Source: Luteimonas fraxinea (GTDB lineage: Bacteria > Pseudomonadota > Gammaproteobacteria > Xanthomonadales > Xanthomonadaceae). From it: a DNA stretch of 64,000 nt. The translations under genes and the position numbers were made by a program. Below are positions 31,229 through 39,597 of the stretch, piece by piece; position 1 is the stretch's first letter; each line of letters begins with the position of its first letter. Location: NCBI RefSeq assembly GCF_021233355.1, contig NZ_CP089507.1, forward strand, positions 2,228,501 through 2,292,500. Reading direction: 5' to 3'. Under the pieces are notes generated by a model. That model made no database searches. It saw only the letters and a program-made list of their open reading frames with translations, and was not told where the DNA came from.

Positions 31229-31615
31229 ATGACACGTTCAAGATCCGGAGTACCTGCACAGCAGCGGGCATTAGGTCCGCGGCGGACAGGCCGTCTGGCA
31301 ATGGTGTTGCTGTGCGCCTCGGCGCCTCTGTCATTGGCGATGGCCCAGTACGATCCGGGCGCCACGCTCGATCTGGGCATGGGATACGGGCAGAACGCCC
31401 TGTCGCAATCCGCGATGCGCAATACCTCCGAGAATCTGCGCGATTCCGAACGCCGTAAAGACGACGATTACGCCGGCAGCGGCAAGTCGCGTGACGCACA
31501 CCTGGCGGAACTGCGCGGCGAGTATGCGCGGCGCGTTGCAGCCGATGGCGCCGCCAGCGCGAATGCGTGGGCCTCCGAGATGGGGCGACGCGATGCGCGC
31601 GCCGAGCGCGATTAA
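31229..31615 (+). CDS. Exported protein of unknown function, 128 residues
   Basis: Has an N-terminal basic region, a hydrophobic segment (MVLLCASAPLSLAMAQ) and likely cleavage after AMA. The mature protein is hydrophilic with GYGQNALSQSAMRNTSENLR and a charged end. An AGGAG precedes the ATG. Its TAA is directly followed by the ATG of the next gene, so the two are cotranslated. Role unknown; periplasmic accessory of the system by position only. Confidence 0.6.
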   Translation: MTRSRSGVPAQQRALGPRRTGRLAMVLLCASAPLSLAMAQYDPGATLDLGMGYGQNALSQSAMRNTSENLRDSERRKDDDYAGSGKSRDAHLAELRGEYARRVAADGAASANAWASEMGRRDARAERD

Positions 31616-32335
31616 ATGCGGTGGTCGATGCGTTTCAGCGGCCTCGCGCTGTTCCTGCTGGGATTCGGATTCACGACGGGCTGTTCCGGTAGTTCCGCGG
31701 AGTCCGCAGCGACGGGCGCCGAGGTCGAAACCGCCGATGCTGATCCTGAGCGACTCGACGCGGATTTCATGAAGGCCTATCGCGATGGGTTCTCCGGAGG
31801 AGAGTCGGCGCCCGCGGCGCGTCGCGAGGTTTCCAGCACGCGCGAAACGGGTGTTTCGGGAATCGATAGTGACTTCGTGGCCGGTTACTCACAGCTGACC
31901 AGCTTGCCCGTGCAGGATGTTGCGACGTTCGTCGGATCGGGCGATGCGGACGCGTTGCTGCAGGCGCGCTACCAGGTGAGCGGGCTGACCCGGGGCGAGT
32001 TGATCCCGGCCAACGTGTTGTTGTTCGTCGCATCCTGGGAGGCCTACGACGGATCACGCGCATCGCCCGAGCAGGTGCGCGGGTTGCAGCAGCAGATGCA
32101 GTCGCTGTGGACCAAGGGCGCGGATTTCGAACGTTCCCCCGAAGGTCAGCGACAGCGCCGGCTCTACGAGTTGTTGGCAGCGGTTCTGATGCGCGAGAAC
32201 ACGCGTGTCAGGCAATCCGGCGACGCAGGCGGCATCGCTGCGTTCCGGGAAACAGTGCGCGAGGATTTCCTGCGCCAGTCCAACAACGATCTCGCGCGCT
32301 ACACCCTGACCGGCGACGGATTCGTCGAACGTTGA
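31616..32335 (+). CDS. Putative lipoprotein, paralogue of the next gene
   Basis: 239 residues with lipobox-like signal FLLGFGFTTGCSGSS. The C-terminal about 150 residues align with the 32415-33116 protein: NVLLFVASWEAYDGSRASPE against DVLAAHLLISWEVVNDRDSR, both ending GDG..V.R. This conserved part resembles a family annotated in other genomes as DUF6683 (memory, unverified). Envelope location is predicted. Starts on the base after the previous stop. Confidence 0.65.
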   Translation: MRWSMRFSGLALFLLGFGFTTGCSGSSAESAATGAEVETADADPERLDADFMKAYRDGFSGGESAPAARREVSSTRETGVSGIDSDFVAGYSQLTSLPVQDVATFVGSGDADALLQARYQVSGLTRGELIPANVLLFVASWEAYDGSRASPEQVRGLQQQMQSLWTKGADFERSPEGQRQRRLYELLAAVLMRENTRVRQSGDAGGIAAFRETVREDFLRQSNNDLARYTLTGDGFVER

Positions 32336-32414
32336 GCGGTCGTCGCAACAGGTTCCACTCGATATGCGGGGGGCGAAATCCCGCATGCAGATTTCAGATC
32401 ACAGGAGTTCCGCC

Positions 32415-33116
32415 ATGACCGAGATGCATCGTGCGACCGCCCGTTCCCGTTGGATCGTCTGGGCGTCGGCGCTTCTGTGCGCGTGCGCAATGGCGACATC
32501 GGTTCACGCAGCCGACGGCGACGCAGCCGTGCAGCGCGCGTTGCAGCAGGCCATTTCCCGACCCGCACCCGCGCAGGTCGATGCGCAGGCTGTGGAGACG
32601 CTGTCGTTCCGCCGCGACGCTGCAGTCAGCGCGCGCGTGCAGCAGGAAACGATCCGCGCCTTCGGCCGCAATCCGCAACAGGTGGCGGATCTGGAAAAGG
32701 TCATCGGCTCGGGCGAGATGCTGCGCGAGTTCGACAAGATCCTGCGCCGGTACGGCTATGACCCGACCAATCTCGGCGATGTGCTGGCGGCGCACTTGTT
32801 GATCTCGTGGGAGGTGGTCAACGACCGCGATTCGCGCCAGTCGCCGGACGGTCAGCGGGCAGTGCGACGGCAGTTGATCGGACCGCTCGCGGCTGTGCCG
32901 GAGATCGCGGAAATGTCGGATGCGGCGAAACAGGCGCAGGCCGAGCGGACCGCCTATCTGACGATGGTGTCCGCATTGACCTATCAGTCGATGAAGCAGC
33001 AAGGCAATCGGCAGGCATTGACCGCACTGTCCGCGAGCGTGCGCCAGAGCCTGCAGGGCAACGGTGTGGATCTGCAGCGTGTTGCGCTCGGTGATGGCGG
33101 TCTGGTCACACGCTGA
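32415..33116 (+). CDS. Exported paralogue of the 31616 protein, 233 residues
   Basis: Signal peptide MTEMHRATARSRW...SVHAADGDA (hydrophobic part ALLCACAMATSVHA), then a helical mature domain with REFDKILRRYGYDPTNLGDV and the closing GDGGLVTR. Shares the second half with the preceding gene, indicating a duplication. CAGGAG lies six bases before the ATG. The same-strand gene order 31229-31616-32415 suggests an operon ending at the terminator after 33137. Confidence 0.65.
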   Translation: MTEMHRATARSRWIVWASALLCACAMATSVHAADGDAAVQRALQQAISRPAPAQVDAQAVETLSFRRDAAVSARVQQETIRAFGRNPQQVADLEKVIGSGEMLREFDKILRRYGYDPTNLGDVLAAHLLISWEVVNDRDSRQSPDGQRAVRRQLIGPLAAVPEIAEMSDAAKQAQAERTAYLTMVSALTYQSMKQQGNRQALTALSASVRQSLQGNGVDLQRVALGDGGLVTR

Positions 33117-33136
33117 AGATCGACCGGTCGAGACAG

Positions 33137-33170
33137 AAAAAGGGCGCCGCATGCGGCGCCCTTTTTCTTT
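33137..33170. terminator. Bidirectional terminator between convergent genes
   Basis: AAAAA, then perfect stem GGGCGCCGC / GCGGCGCCC with a two-base loop (AT), then TTTTTCTTT. Flanked by A and T tracts, so it can end transcription from the 32415 gene and from the convergent 34671 gene. Confidence 0.9.
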
Positions 33171-33180
33171 GAGGCATGCG

Positions 33181-34671
33181 CTAACGACGGATCGGATCAG
33201 GCGGCGGCCGTTGCGCGCGCATGAGCTGGCGCCCGAGCCACCATGCGCCGATGGCGGCCAACAGGCCCGCCCATGCGAACTCGCCCGTCCAGCGACGCAG
33301 CGTAGGCGCGGCGGGGAGTTCGCCGAGGCTCAACAGGAAGCTGACGAGGACGAGCCCCAGGCATCCGTAGGCCACGATCGCCAGCACCCAGAACATCTGC
33401 TGGAAGACCTTGGCGACCTGTCGCGGCGTGTCGTCGTCATACGGACGCATGAGGTGCAGGCGGCCCTGCGCGGCCGCGAGCATCCACTGGCCCAGTTCCT
33501 GTGCGCCCACCTTCATACGTCCGCGTCGACGCAGGCCGGGTCCATCCAGCGTGTAGGTGCCGGCGCCGGTCAACTCGGCGCGGACCGGGCCACCGGCATC
33601 GAGCGAGGCTGTGCCGGCAATGGGACTGCCGGACACCTGCGCCTGCGGATTGCCGGCGAGCTGTTGTGCGACCGGCGCCTGCGCCACGGTCGTGGCCAAC
33701 GGTACAGCTGCGAGCAGGGCGGCGCCTTGCGGTGCGCTGGGCACGTTGGGCTGCACGGGCGGCTGTGCCTGTTGCGGAACCCCCGCACGATCCGCGGCCG
33801 GGTTACCGGCTGGCGCGAACGCTGCGTCCGTCCGTGCAGGCTGTGCCTGCTGGGGAACCGGCACTGACGAAGTCTGTTGCGACAGCGTGCTCGCGCTCTG
33901 CGGTTGGGTCTGGGCGGCCTGTGACTGCGGTGCCTGTGTCATGGCCTGCGCCGAGGTCGCGGGCTGCTGCGCGGGCACGGCCTGCGATTGCACCAGCGTC
34001 TGTGCAGGAGCGGGCTGCATCGGGCCCGTGGGTTGCTGGGTGGACAAGGCCTGGGTCGCAACCGGGTTCGCCGCCTGGGGTACCGCGGTCGGTGCGCCAG
34101 GCAGCGCGCTGGCGACCGTGCGCACCACGTTCGCGGCGGTGTTGGCGACATTGCCCGGCAGGTTGCCGAGGCCCTGCGCGAGGCCAGATGCATTGCCCAG
34201 GCCCGGTGCGGTGCCCGGCGCAGCGCCCGGTGATGACGACGCGGGTGGCAAGGTGCCCGGCGTGGGGCCTGGCGGACTCAGGATGTTGCGAAGCGAGGTC
34301 GTGACGCTGTTGAGGACGTTGCCGGCGGTGCCGATCAGTCCGCCACCATTCGCCTGCGGTGCGGGCGCGGTGCTGCCCGCGTTGCCCGCATTGCCGGAGA
34401 ACGGCAAAGGCGGGGGCGCGATCGACAGACCGCCCGGCAGATTGAGTGTGGGCAGCCCCGGAGGCGTCTGTCCTGCTGCGGCGTTGCCGGCCGCCGGCTG
34501 ACCTGCGCCGAGGTTGGCGCCGGGAAACATGCTCTGCGCCTGCTGCTGCGGCATGGTCTGCATCTGCTGGCCGAAGTTCGACCGAAGCGCCTGGAACAAA
34601 CCGGGCACCAGACCGGGTCCGCGTGAGGACGAAGACGAGAACAATCCGAGCGGATCGGGAAGGAATGACAC
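33181..34671 (-). CDS. Pro/Gln/Ala-rich protein with two C-terminal membrane helices
   Basis: 496 residues. The first about 100 and the middle to about 375 are low-complexity, rich in Pro, Gln, Ala, Gly and Ser, with no repeat unit. The last 125 residues are ordered: a small domain GAGTYTLDGPGLRRRGRMKV with KVGAQELGQWMLAAAQGRLH, then two hydrophobic helices at about 427-449 and 465-482. There is no signal peptide. One of the five palindromes precedes it. A large disordered part plus two helices would suit a T3SS translocator or substrate, or a membrane scaffold; no family is recognised. Confidence 0.6.
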   Translation of the reverse strand: MSFLPDPLGLFSSSSSRGPGLVPGLFQALRSNFGQQMQTMPQQQAQSMFPGANLGAGQPAAGNAAAGQTPPGLPTLNLPGGLSIAPPPLPFSGNAGNAGSTAPAPQANGGGLIGTAGNVLNSVTTSLRNILSPPGPTPGTLPPASSSPGAAPGTAPGLGNASGLAQGLGNLPGNVANTAANVVRTVASALPGAPTAVPQAANPVATQALSTQQPTGPMQPAPAQTLVQSQAVPAQQPATSAQAMTQAPQSQAAQTQPQSASTLSQQTSSVPVPQQAQPARTDAAFAPAGNPAADRAGVPQQAQPPVQPNVPSAPQGAALLAAVPLATTVAQAPVAQQLAGNPQAQVSGSPIAGTASLDAGGPVRAELTGAGTYTLDGPGLRRRGRMKVGAQELGQWMLAAAQGRLHLMRPYDDDTPRQVAKVFQQMFWVLAIVAYGCLGLVLVSFLLSLGELPAAPTLRRWTGEFAWAGLLAAIGAWWLGRQLMRAQRPPPDPIRR

Positions 34672-34772
34672 CGTTGCCTCCGGGGGCTGGATGGCAGTCG
34701 GAAAAAAGTGGGCAGGCGTCCGCTTCGATGACGGCTTGCCCGAGGGTAGGCGTCGCGAGGCGCCGCCACACC

Positions 34773-34788
34773 CTGGGGTCGACCCTAG
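34773..34788. promoter_or_regulatory. 16-bp palindrome, site 5 (upstream of Pro/Gln-rich gene)
   Basis: On the plus strand CTGGGG-TCGA-CCCTAG, one mismatch from the palindrome; about 100 bases upstream of the minus-strand start at 34671. It marks the right edge of the T3SS region. The rest of the 34672-34950 gap holds no gene. Confidence 0.5.
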
Positions 34789-34819
34789 ATTGCGCCGTTC
34801 TGGGACGGCGGTCGCAGCA

Positions 34820-34847
34820 TAAAAAAAGGGAGACTTTCGTCTCCCTT
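34820..34847 (-). terminator. Terminator of the acid phosphatase gene
   Basis: On the minus strand: stem GGGAGA-CGAAAG-TCTCCC region followed by seven or eight T (seen as an A tract at 34820-34827 on the plus strand). Lies about 100 bases after the stop at 34951. Confidence 0.8.
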
Positions 34848-34950
34848 CAAGCCGGCAGAGCCGGAGGACTATGGTGTGGCGGACGCAGGCTACCGCGTCC
34901 GGATACCTGATGCAACACTTGAAATAGTGTATTGCAAGTAATTGATTCGA

Positions 34951-35877
34951 TTAGTTCGAAAGTTCCAACGCGTTGCGCTTCGACTCGCGACGGACGCCCG
35001 CAGGCTGGTCCCAGGCGTTGTTGAACTGGGCCGGCTCCCAGCCGCCGTAGCTCGGATTGGCCAGCATCCACCAGCGCTCGCCGAACCAGTCGCCGTAGGT
35101 GTCGAGCAGCTCGCCGCGGGCCTCGGACGTGTTGGCGAGGATGTCGACGAAGTCGCCCAGCTGGTCGCCGAACTGCATCAGTACACGGTAGTCGCGACCG
35201 GCCAGGCGGCGGCGGCAGGTCTTCTCGGTGCCGTTCTGCTCGCAGTTCTCGACGAACGTGCCCAGCCCGAGGAACACGCTCTCGTCCTTCACCGGCAGCC
35301 CTTCGGCGCGCAGGTTCGCAAGCGTCGCCTCCTGCAGATGCTGGGCGCGGTTGGAGAGATACAGGATGGTCACGCCCTTGGCCTCGGCCGCCTTGGCGAA
35401 CTCGAGCACGCCCGGGACCGGCTTGGCCTTCTTCTCGGCGACCCACTGCGCCCAGGTGACTTCGTCGTACTCCAGACCGTTCTGGATCAGGCGCGCCTGG
35501 TAGGGCGAGTTGTCGAGCACGGTCTCGTCGATGTCCATGATCACCGCCGGCGGCAGCGCGGTCGCGTCGCCGATCAGCTCGCGTTCTTCGGGCACCAGCG
35601 CATCCCAGTTCTTTTCGGCCAGCGCGTCGTCGAGGTGATCGGCGGCGGCGCGGAAGATCGACAGGCTGTTGGCGCGGTACTCCTCCGAGCGCTGGATCCA
35701 CAGCACCGCATTGAGGTTGTCACTGGGATCGGTGGCGGCCGGCGCCTGGGTGGTCGAGGTGGTCGGCGCCGCTTCTGCAGCGTCGTCGGCAGGTGCGGCC
35801 GCAGGCGTCGTCGGCTTGCAGGCGGCCAGCAGCAGCGCGCTGGCGAGCAGGGTGAGGGCGGGTGCGGTCAGGCGCAT
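34951..35877 (-). CDS. Lipoprotein e(P4)-type acid phosphatase / 5'-nucleotidase
   Basis: 308-residue HAD class C phosphatase anchored to the outer membrane. Lipobox SALLLAAC at the N-terminus; an Ala/Thr/Pro linker follows. The catalytic first motif is PPAVIMDIDETVLDNSPYQ, with D-x-D-x-T nucleophile/acid, then YLSNRAQHLQEATLANL and CRRRLAGRDYRVLMQFGDQLGDF (here as two short pieces), all as in the e(P4) family. Such enzymes release nucleosides from NMN or 5'-nucleotides for uptake. Start set to 35877, an ATG followed by the lipoprotein signal. Confidence 0.9.
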   Translation of the reverse strand: MRLTAPALTLLASALLLAACKPTTPAAAPADDAAEAAPTTSTTQAPAATDPSDNLNAVLWIQRSEEYRANSLSIFRAAADHLDDALAEKNWDALVPEERELIGDATALPPAVIMDIDETVLDNSPYQARLIQNGLEYDEVTWAQWVAEKKAKPVPGVLEFAKAAEAKGVTILYLSNRAQHLQEATLANLRAEGLPVKDESVFLGLGTFVENCEQNGTEKTCRRRLAGRDYRVLMQFGDQLGDFVDILANTSEARGELLDTYGDWFGERWWMLANPSYGGWEPAQFNNAWDQPAGVRRESKRNALELSN

Positions 35878-35992
35878 GGGCGGGTCCGTCGTCATCGTGT
35901 GAACACACGAGTTTAACGGCCGCGATCATCGCGAACATGACAGGCCGGCACGCGGGGCGCATCCTGTCGCCCCCTTCGAGGCTGGAATTCCC

Positions 35993-36649
35993 ATGGACGA
36001 GCAGGCGCAGGACCAGGATCGCTGGCCCCGACTCACCCCGATCGAGGCGCGCGTGCTCGGCTGTCTGGTGGAGAAGCAGGCGACCACGCCGGACGTCTAT
36101 CCGCTGACCGTCAACGCCGCGCAGTCGGCGGCCAACCAGAAGACCGCGCGCGAGCCGGTGATGTCGGCCTCGTTCGGCGACGTGCAGCACGCGCTGCGAC
36201 AACTGGAAGGCCACCGGTTCGCGCGGCAGTCGTTCTCCTCGCGCGCCGAGCGGCACGAGCACGTGCTGGGCACGGCGCTGGATGTCCCGCAGCCGCAGGT
36301 CGTGCTGCTCGCGCTGCTGAGGCTGCGCGGCGCCCAGACTCTCGCCGAGCTGGTGACGCGCAGCGAGCGCATGCATCCCTTCGCCGATGCCGACGACGCG
36401 CGCCACCATCTCGAGCGCTTGGCCGGCAAGGGTCTGGCGGTACGCATTGCGCCGTCGGCCGGCCGCCGCGAAGACCGCTACACGCATCTGCTGTGCGGCC
36501 CGGTCGACGTGGCCGCCATCGCCGCAGCCGGTCCCGCGCGCGACGCGACAGGCGATGCGGGTCTGGCGGCCCGCGTCGAAGCCCTTGAAGCCGAGGTCGC
36601 TGCGCTGCGGGACACGCTCGAGGCGCTGACGGCGCGTCTGCCCGGCTGA
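35993..36649 (+). CDS. yceH: YceH/DUF480 family protein
   Basis: 218 residues with [20 protein letters not shown] and [20 protein letters not shown], the diagnostic opening of DUF480, followed by [13 protein letters not shown] and a second winged-helix half with [20 protein letters not shown], then a C-terminal coiled coil. Predicted to consist of two winged-helix domains. Function is unknown in the family. It is divergent from the phosphatase gene and convergent with rep (seven bases apart). Confidence 0.93.
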   Translation: MDEQAQDQDRWPRLTPIEARVLGCLVEKQATTPDVYPLTVNAAQSAANQKTAREPVMSASFGDVQHALRQLEGHRFARQSFSSRAERHEHVLGTALDVPQPQVVLLALLRLRGAQTLAELVTRSERMHPFADADDARHHLERLAGKGLAVRIAPSAGRREDRYTHLLCGPVDVAAIAAAGPARDATGDAGLAARVEALEAEVAALRDTLEALTARLPG

Positions 36650-36655
36650 GCGGGC

Positions 36656-38632
36656 TCAGCTGTCGAGCAGCGCCCGGATCGCGGCGAAGCCGTGGTCGGC
36701 GCGTTCGCGCTTGCGGGCGGCGTCGGCCACCGGATCGGCGCCGTCGCGCTGCACTTCAGCGGCGGGCAGTTCTTCGAAGAACCGGCTCGGCGTGAGCCGC
36801 AGCTTCTGGCCCCAGCGCTGGGTCTCGCGCGGATGGCTCAGCCACAACTGCTCCTTGGCGCGGGTGATGCCCACGTAGAGCAGGCGCCGCTCTTCGTCGA
36901 TGCGACCCTCGTCGATGCTCGATTCGTGCGGCAGCGTGTTGTCGTCCATGCCGATGATGAAGACGTAGCGGAACTCCAGTCCCTTGGCCGCGTGCATGCT
37001 CATCAACCGCACCTGGTTGCCCGGATCGCCCTTGTCGGCGTGGCTCAGCAGCGCGAGTTGCGACGCCAGTTCGCCGGGGCCGGCGCCGCGCGCGCCTTCG
37101 AACCAGTCGGCCAGTTCGTTGAGGTTGCCGGAGCGGATCCGGAACAGGTCGTCGGTCTTGCACTGGGCCTTGAGCATCGCGATCAGCCCGGAGCGCTCGT
37201 TGAGTTCGCGCACCAGTTCGCCCGCCGGCAAGCGCCGCGCATCCTCGCGCAGCCCGCGCAGGATGTCGCCGAACTCACTGAGTGCGTTGGCCGCGCGCGG
37301 CGGCAGCTGCTTGAGTAGGCCCATCGATTCGATCGCCCGCGACATCGGCATGTCGGCCGCGCGCGCCAGTTCCGACAGCCGCGCCAGCGATGCCTGGCCG
37401 ACGCCGCGCGCCGGTGACTGCACCGCGCGCAGGAAGGCCGAATCGTCGTCGGGATTGGCCAGCATGCGCAGCCACGACATCGCGTCCTTGACCTCGCCGC
37501 GATCGAGGAACGCCGTGCCGCCGCTGAGGTGATACGGCACGCGCAGCAGCTGCAGCGCTTTTTCCAGCGGGCGCGAGAGATGGTTGCTGCGGAACAGGAT
37601 GCAGAACTCGCTCCACTCCACCTGGCGCGAGGACTGCAGGAACTGGATCTCGCCGGCCACCTTCTCGGCCTCGTGCGCGCTGTCGCGGCACTCCCAGATG
37701 CGGATGCGCTCGCCATCGGCCTGCGCGCTCCACAGCGTCTTGGGATGCTCGTGCGGATTGTTGGCGATGAGCGCGTTCGCTGCGCGCAACACGCGATTGC
37801 TGCAGCGGTAGTTCTGTTCGAGCTTGACGATGCGCAAGTCCGGATAGTCCTCGCCCAGCGCCGTCAGGTTCTCCGGATTCGCACCGCGCCAGGCGTAAAT
37901 GCTCTGGTCGTCGTCACCCACGCAGGTGAAGTTGCCCTTCGGGCCGGCAATCGCCTTGAGCAGGCGGTACTGCGCGTCGTTGGTGTCCTGGCACTCGTCG
38001 ACGAGCAGATAGCCGATCCGCTCGCGCCACGCGTCGCGCGCGTCATCGTCGGATTCGAGCAACTGCACCGGCAGACGGATCAGATCGTCGAAGTCGACCG
38101 CGTTGAAGGCGGTCAACCGCTCCTGGTAGCGCGCATACAGCGCGGCCGCCTCGAACTCGCGCGCGCTGATCGCGACGTTGTGCGCCTGCTCCGGCGACAG
38201 GCCGGCATTCTTCGCTTTCGACACCAGGCCCTGCAGCAACTGGATCATGTCCGGCTTGACGCCCGGCAGCAGATCCTTGATCTGCGAGGCGCTGTCGTCG
38301 GCGTCGAAGATCGAGAACCCGCGCCGCAGCCCGAGCTTCGCGTGGTCGAACTGCAGCATCTTCAGGCCGAGCGCATGGAAGGTGCAGATCGTCAGCCCGT
38401 CCGCCGCATCGCCGCGTATCCGCTTGGCGATGCGCTCGCGCATCTCCTTGGCCGACTTGTTGGTGAACGTGATCGCCGCGATCCGCTTCGCCGGGTAACG
38501 GCCCGACTGGATCAGATGCGCGATCTTCTCGACGATCACGCGCGTCTTGCCGCTGCCCGCACCGGCGAGCACCAGCAGCGGACCTTCGATGTGCCCGAGG
38601 GCCGCAGCTTGTTGGGGGTTGAGACCGTGCAT
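36656..38632 (-). CDS. rep: ATP-dependent DNA helicase Rep (UvrD/Rep family)
   Basis: 658-residue superfamily-1 helicase. Begins MHGLNPQQAAALGHIEGPLL with Walker A LAGAGSGKT at about 22-30, followed by ITFTNKSAKEMRERI (motif Ia), VDECQDTN (motif II), GDDDQSIYAWRGA (motif III) and later LMSMHAAKGLEFRYVFIIG (motif V) and VGITRAKEQLWLS (motif VI). All fit Rep. 3'-5' unwinding helps replication forks pass protein blocks. Start at 38632 chosen because the family begins with this M-x-x-LN-PQQ region; a longer upstream frame is not coding. Confidence 0.95.
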   Translation of the reverse strand: MHGLNPQQAAALGHIEGPLLVLAGAGSGKTRVIVEKIAHLIQSGRYPAKRIAAITFTNKSAKEMRERIAKRIRGDAADGLTICTFHALGLKMLQFDHAKLGLRRGFSIFDADDSASQIKDLLPGVKPDMIQLLQGLVSKAKNAGLSPEQAHNVAISAREFEAAALYARYQERLTAFNAVDFDDLIRLPVQLLESDDDARDAWRERIGYLLVDECQDTNDAQYRLLKAIAGPKGNFTCVGDDDQSIYAWRGANPENLTALGEDYPDLRIVKLEQNYRCSNRVLRAANALIANNPHEHPKTLWSAQADGERIRIWECRDSAHEAEKVAGEIQFLQSSRQVEWSEFCILFRSNHLSRPLEKALQLLRVPYHLSGGTAFLDRGEVKDAMSWLRMLANPDDDSAFLRAVQSPARGVGQASLARLSELARAADMPMSRAIESMGLLKQLPPRAANALSEFGDILRGLREDARRLPAGELVRELNERSGLIAMLKAQCKTDDLFRIRSGNLNELADWFEGARGAGPGELASQLALLSHADKGDPGNQVRLMSMHAAKGLEFRYVFIIGMDDNTLPHESSIDEGRIDEERRLLYVGITRAKEQLWLSHPRETQRWGQKLRLTPSRFFEELPAAEVQRDGADPVADAARKRERADHGFAAIRALLDS

Positions 38633-38777
38633 CGGGACCACTGGATTCAGCGATGCGCATTGTAGCGGGCCGCCCTGTACGCCCGTCGCCACGCCGGCCC
38701 GTGCCATCGGTTGGGGAGACCGCGCGGCGCGCGGCACGTAGGCTGTGGCAGAAATGCACTCTTTACGGAGCAACACC

Positions 38778-39524
38778 ATGCGATGGATCCGCAAAACGAC
38801 GACTACGGCTTTAACGGCGCTTGCGCTCGCGGTTGCGGCGCTGCCCGGCAGTGCCTCGGCGCAGGAAGTGCCGGATGCCGCCGAGCAACAGATCCTGGAT
38901 TCAGCAGGATTTCTCGCCGCGCATCCCGACCTCGAAAATCGCGGTCGCGGCTGGGCCGCCTACAACCGCGGCGAGCATGCGGAGGCGATGACGTATTTCC
39001 GCCGGGGCGCCCGTTACGCCGACAAGCCGTCCCAGGGCATGGTGGCCGAGATGATCTGGAAGGGCGAAGGTGCACCTCGCGATCCCGCGCTCGCTTACGC
39101 GTGGATGGATCTCGCGGCGGAGCGGGGCTACGAGGGATTCACCATCCTCCGGGAACGCTATTGGCAGGCGCTCGACGCCGCCCAGCGCGAAGAGGCGATC
39201 GAGAAAGGGCAGGCGGTCTATGCCGAATTCGGCGACGCCGTCGCACAACCGAGAATTGCTGCAGTGCTCCGCCGCGCGCGCAGACAGATGACCGGCAGCC
39301 GTGTCGGTATGAGCGGAAATCTGCGGATCGAGATTGCGGGACCTGGCGGCATTTCGCAGAGCATCGATGGCAGCAAGTATTACGCGGAGAAATTCTGGGA
39401 GCCGGAGGCCTATCAGGCCTGGCACGACGCGGTCTGGAAGAAGCCTCTGGTAGGCCGTGTAGACGTGGGCGATGTAGAGCCGGTGCGCGCACCGACTGAC
39501 CGGAACGACGACAAGGAACGTTGA
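38778..39524 (+). CDS. Exported Sel1-like repeat protein
   Basis: 248 residues with a signal peptide (TALTALALAVAALPGSASA) and a mature helical domain with one or two Sel1-like motifs: RGWAAYNRGEHAEAMTYFRR and WKGEGAPRDPALAYAWMDLA, the latter the typical AxxYxWxxLAAxxGY pattern. The C-terminal half is charged. Sel1-like proteins are usually periplasmic scaffolds. Start at 38778 is set by an ACGGAG upstream and the signal peptide. Divergent from rep with about 145 bases between. Confidence 0.75.
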   Translation: MRWIRKTTTTALTALALAVAALPGSASAQEVPDAAEQQILDSAGFLAAHPDLENRGRGWAAYNRGEHAEAMTYFRRGARYADKPSQGMVAEMIWKGEGAPRDPALAYAWMDLAAERGYEGFTILRERYWQALDAAQREEAIEKGQAVYAEFGDAVAQPRIAAVLRRARRQMTGSRVGMSGNLRIEIAGPGGISQSIDGSKYYAEKFWEPEAYQAWHDAVWKKPLVGRVDVGDVEPVRAPTDRNDDKER

Positions 39525-39597
39525 TCCAGCAACGATCGGCGCACGCTGCCTGCGCAGCGGGGCTGATCGCAAAGTGCGTCCGCCGTAGAATCCGCCC

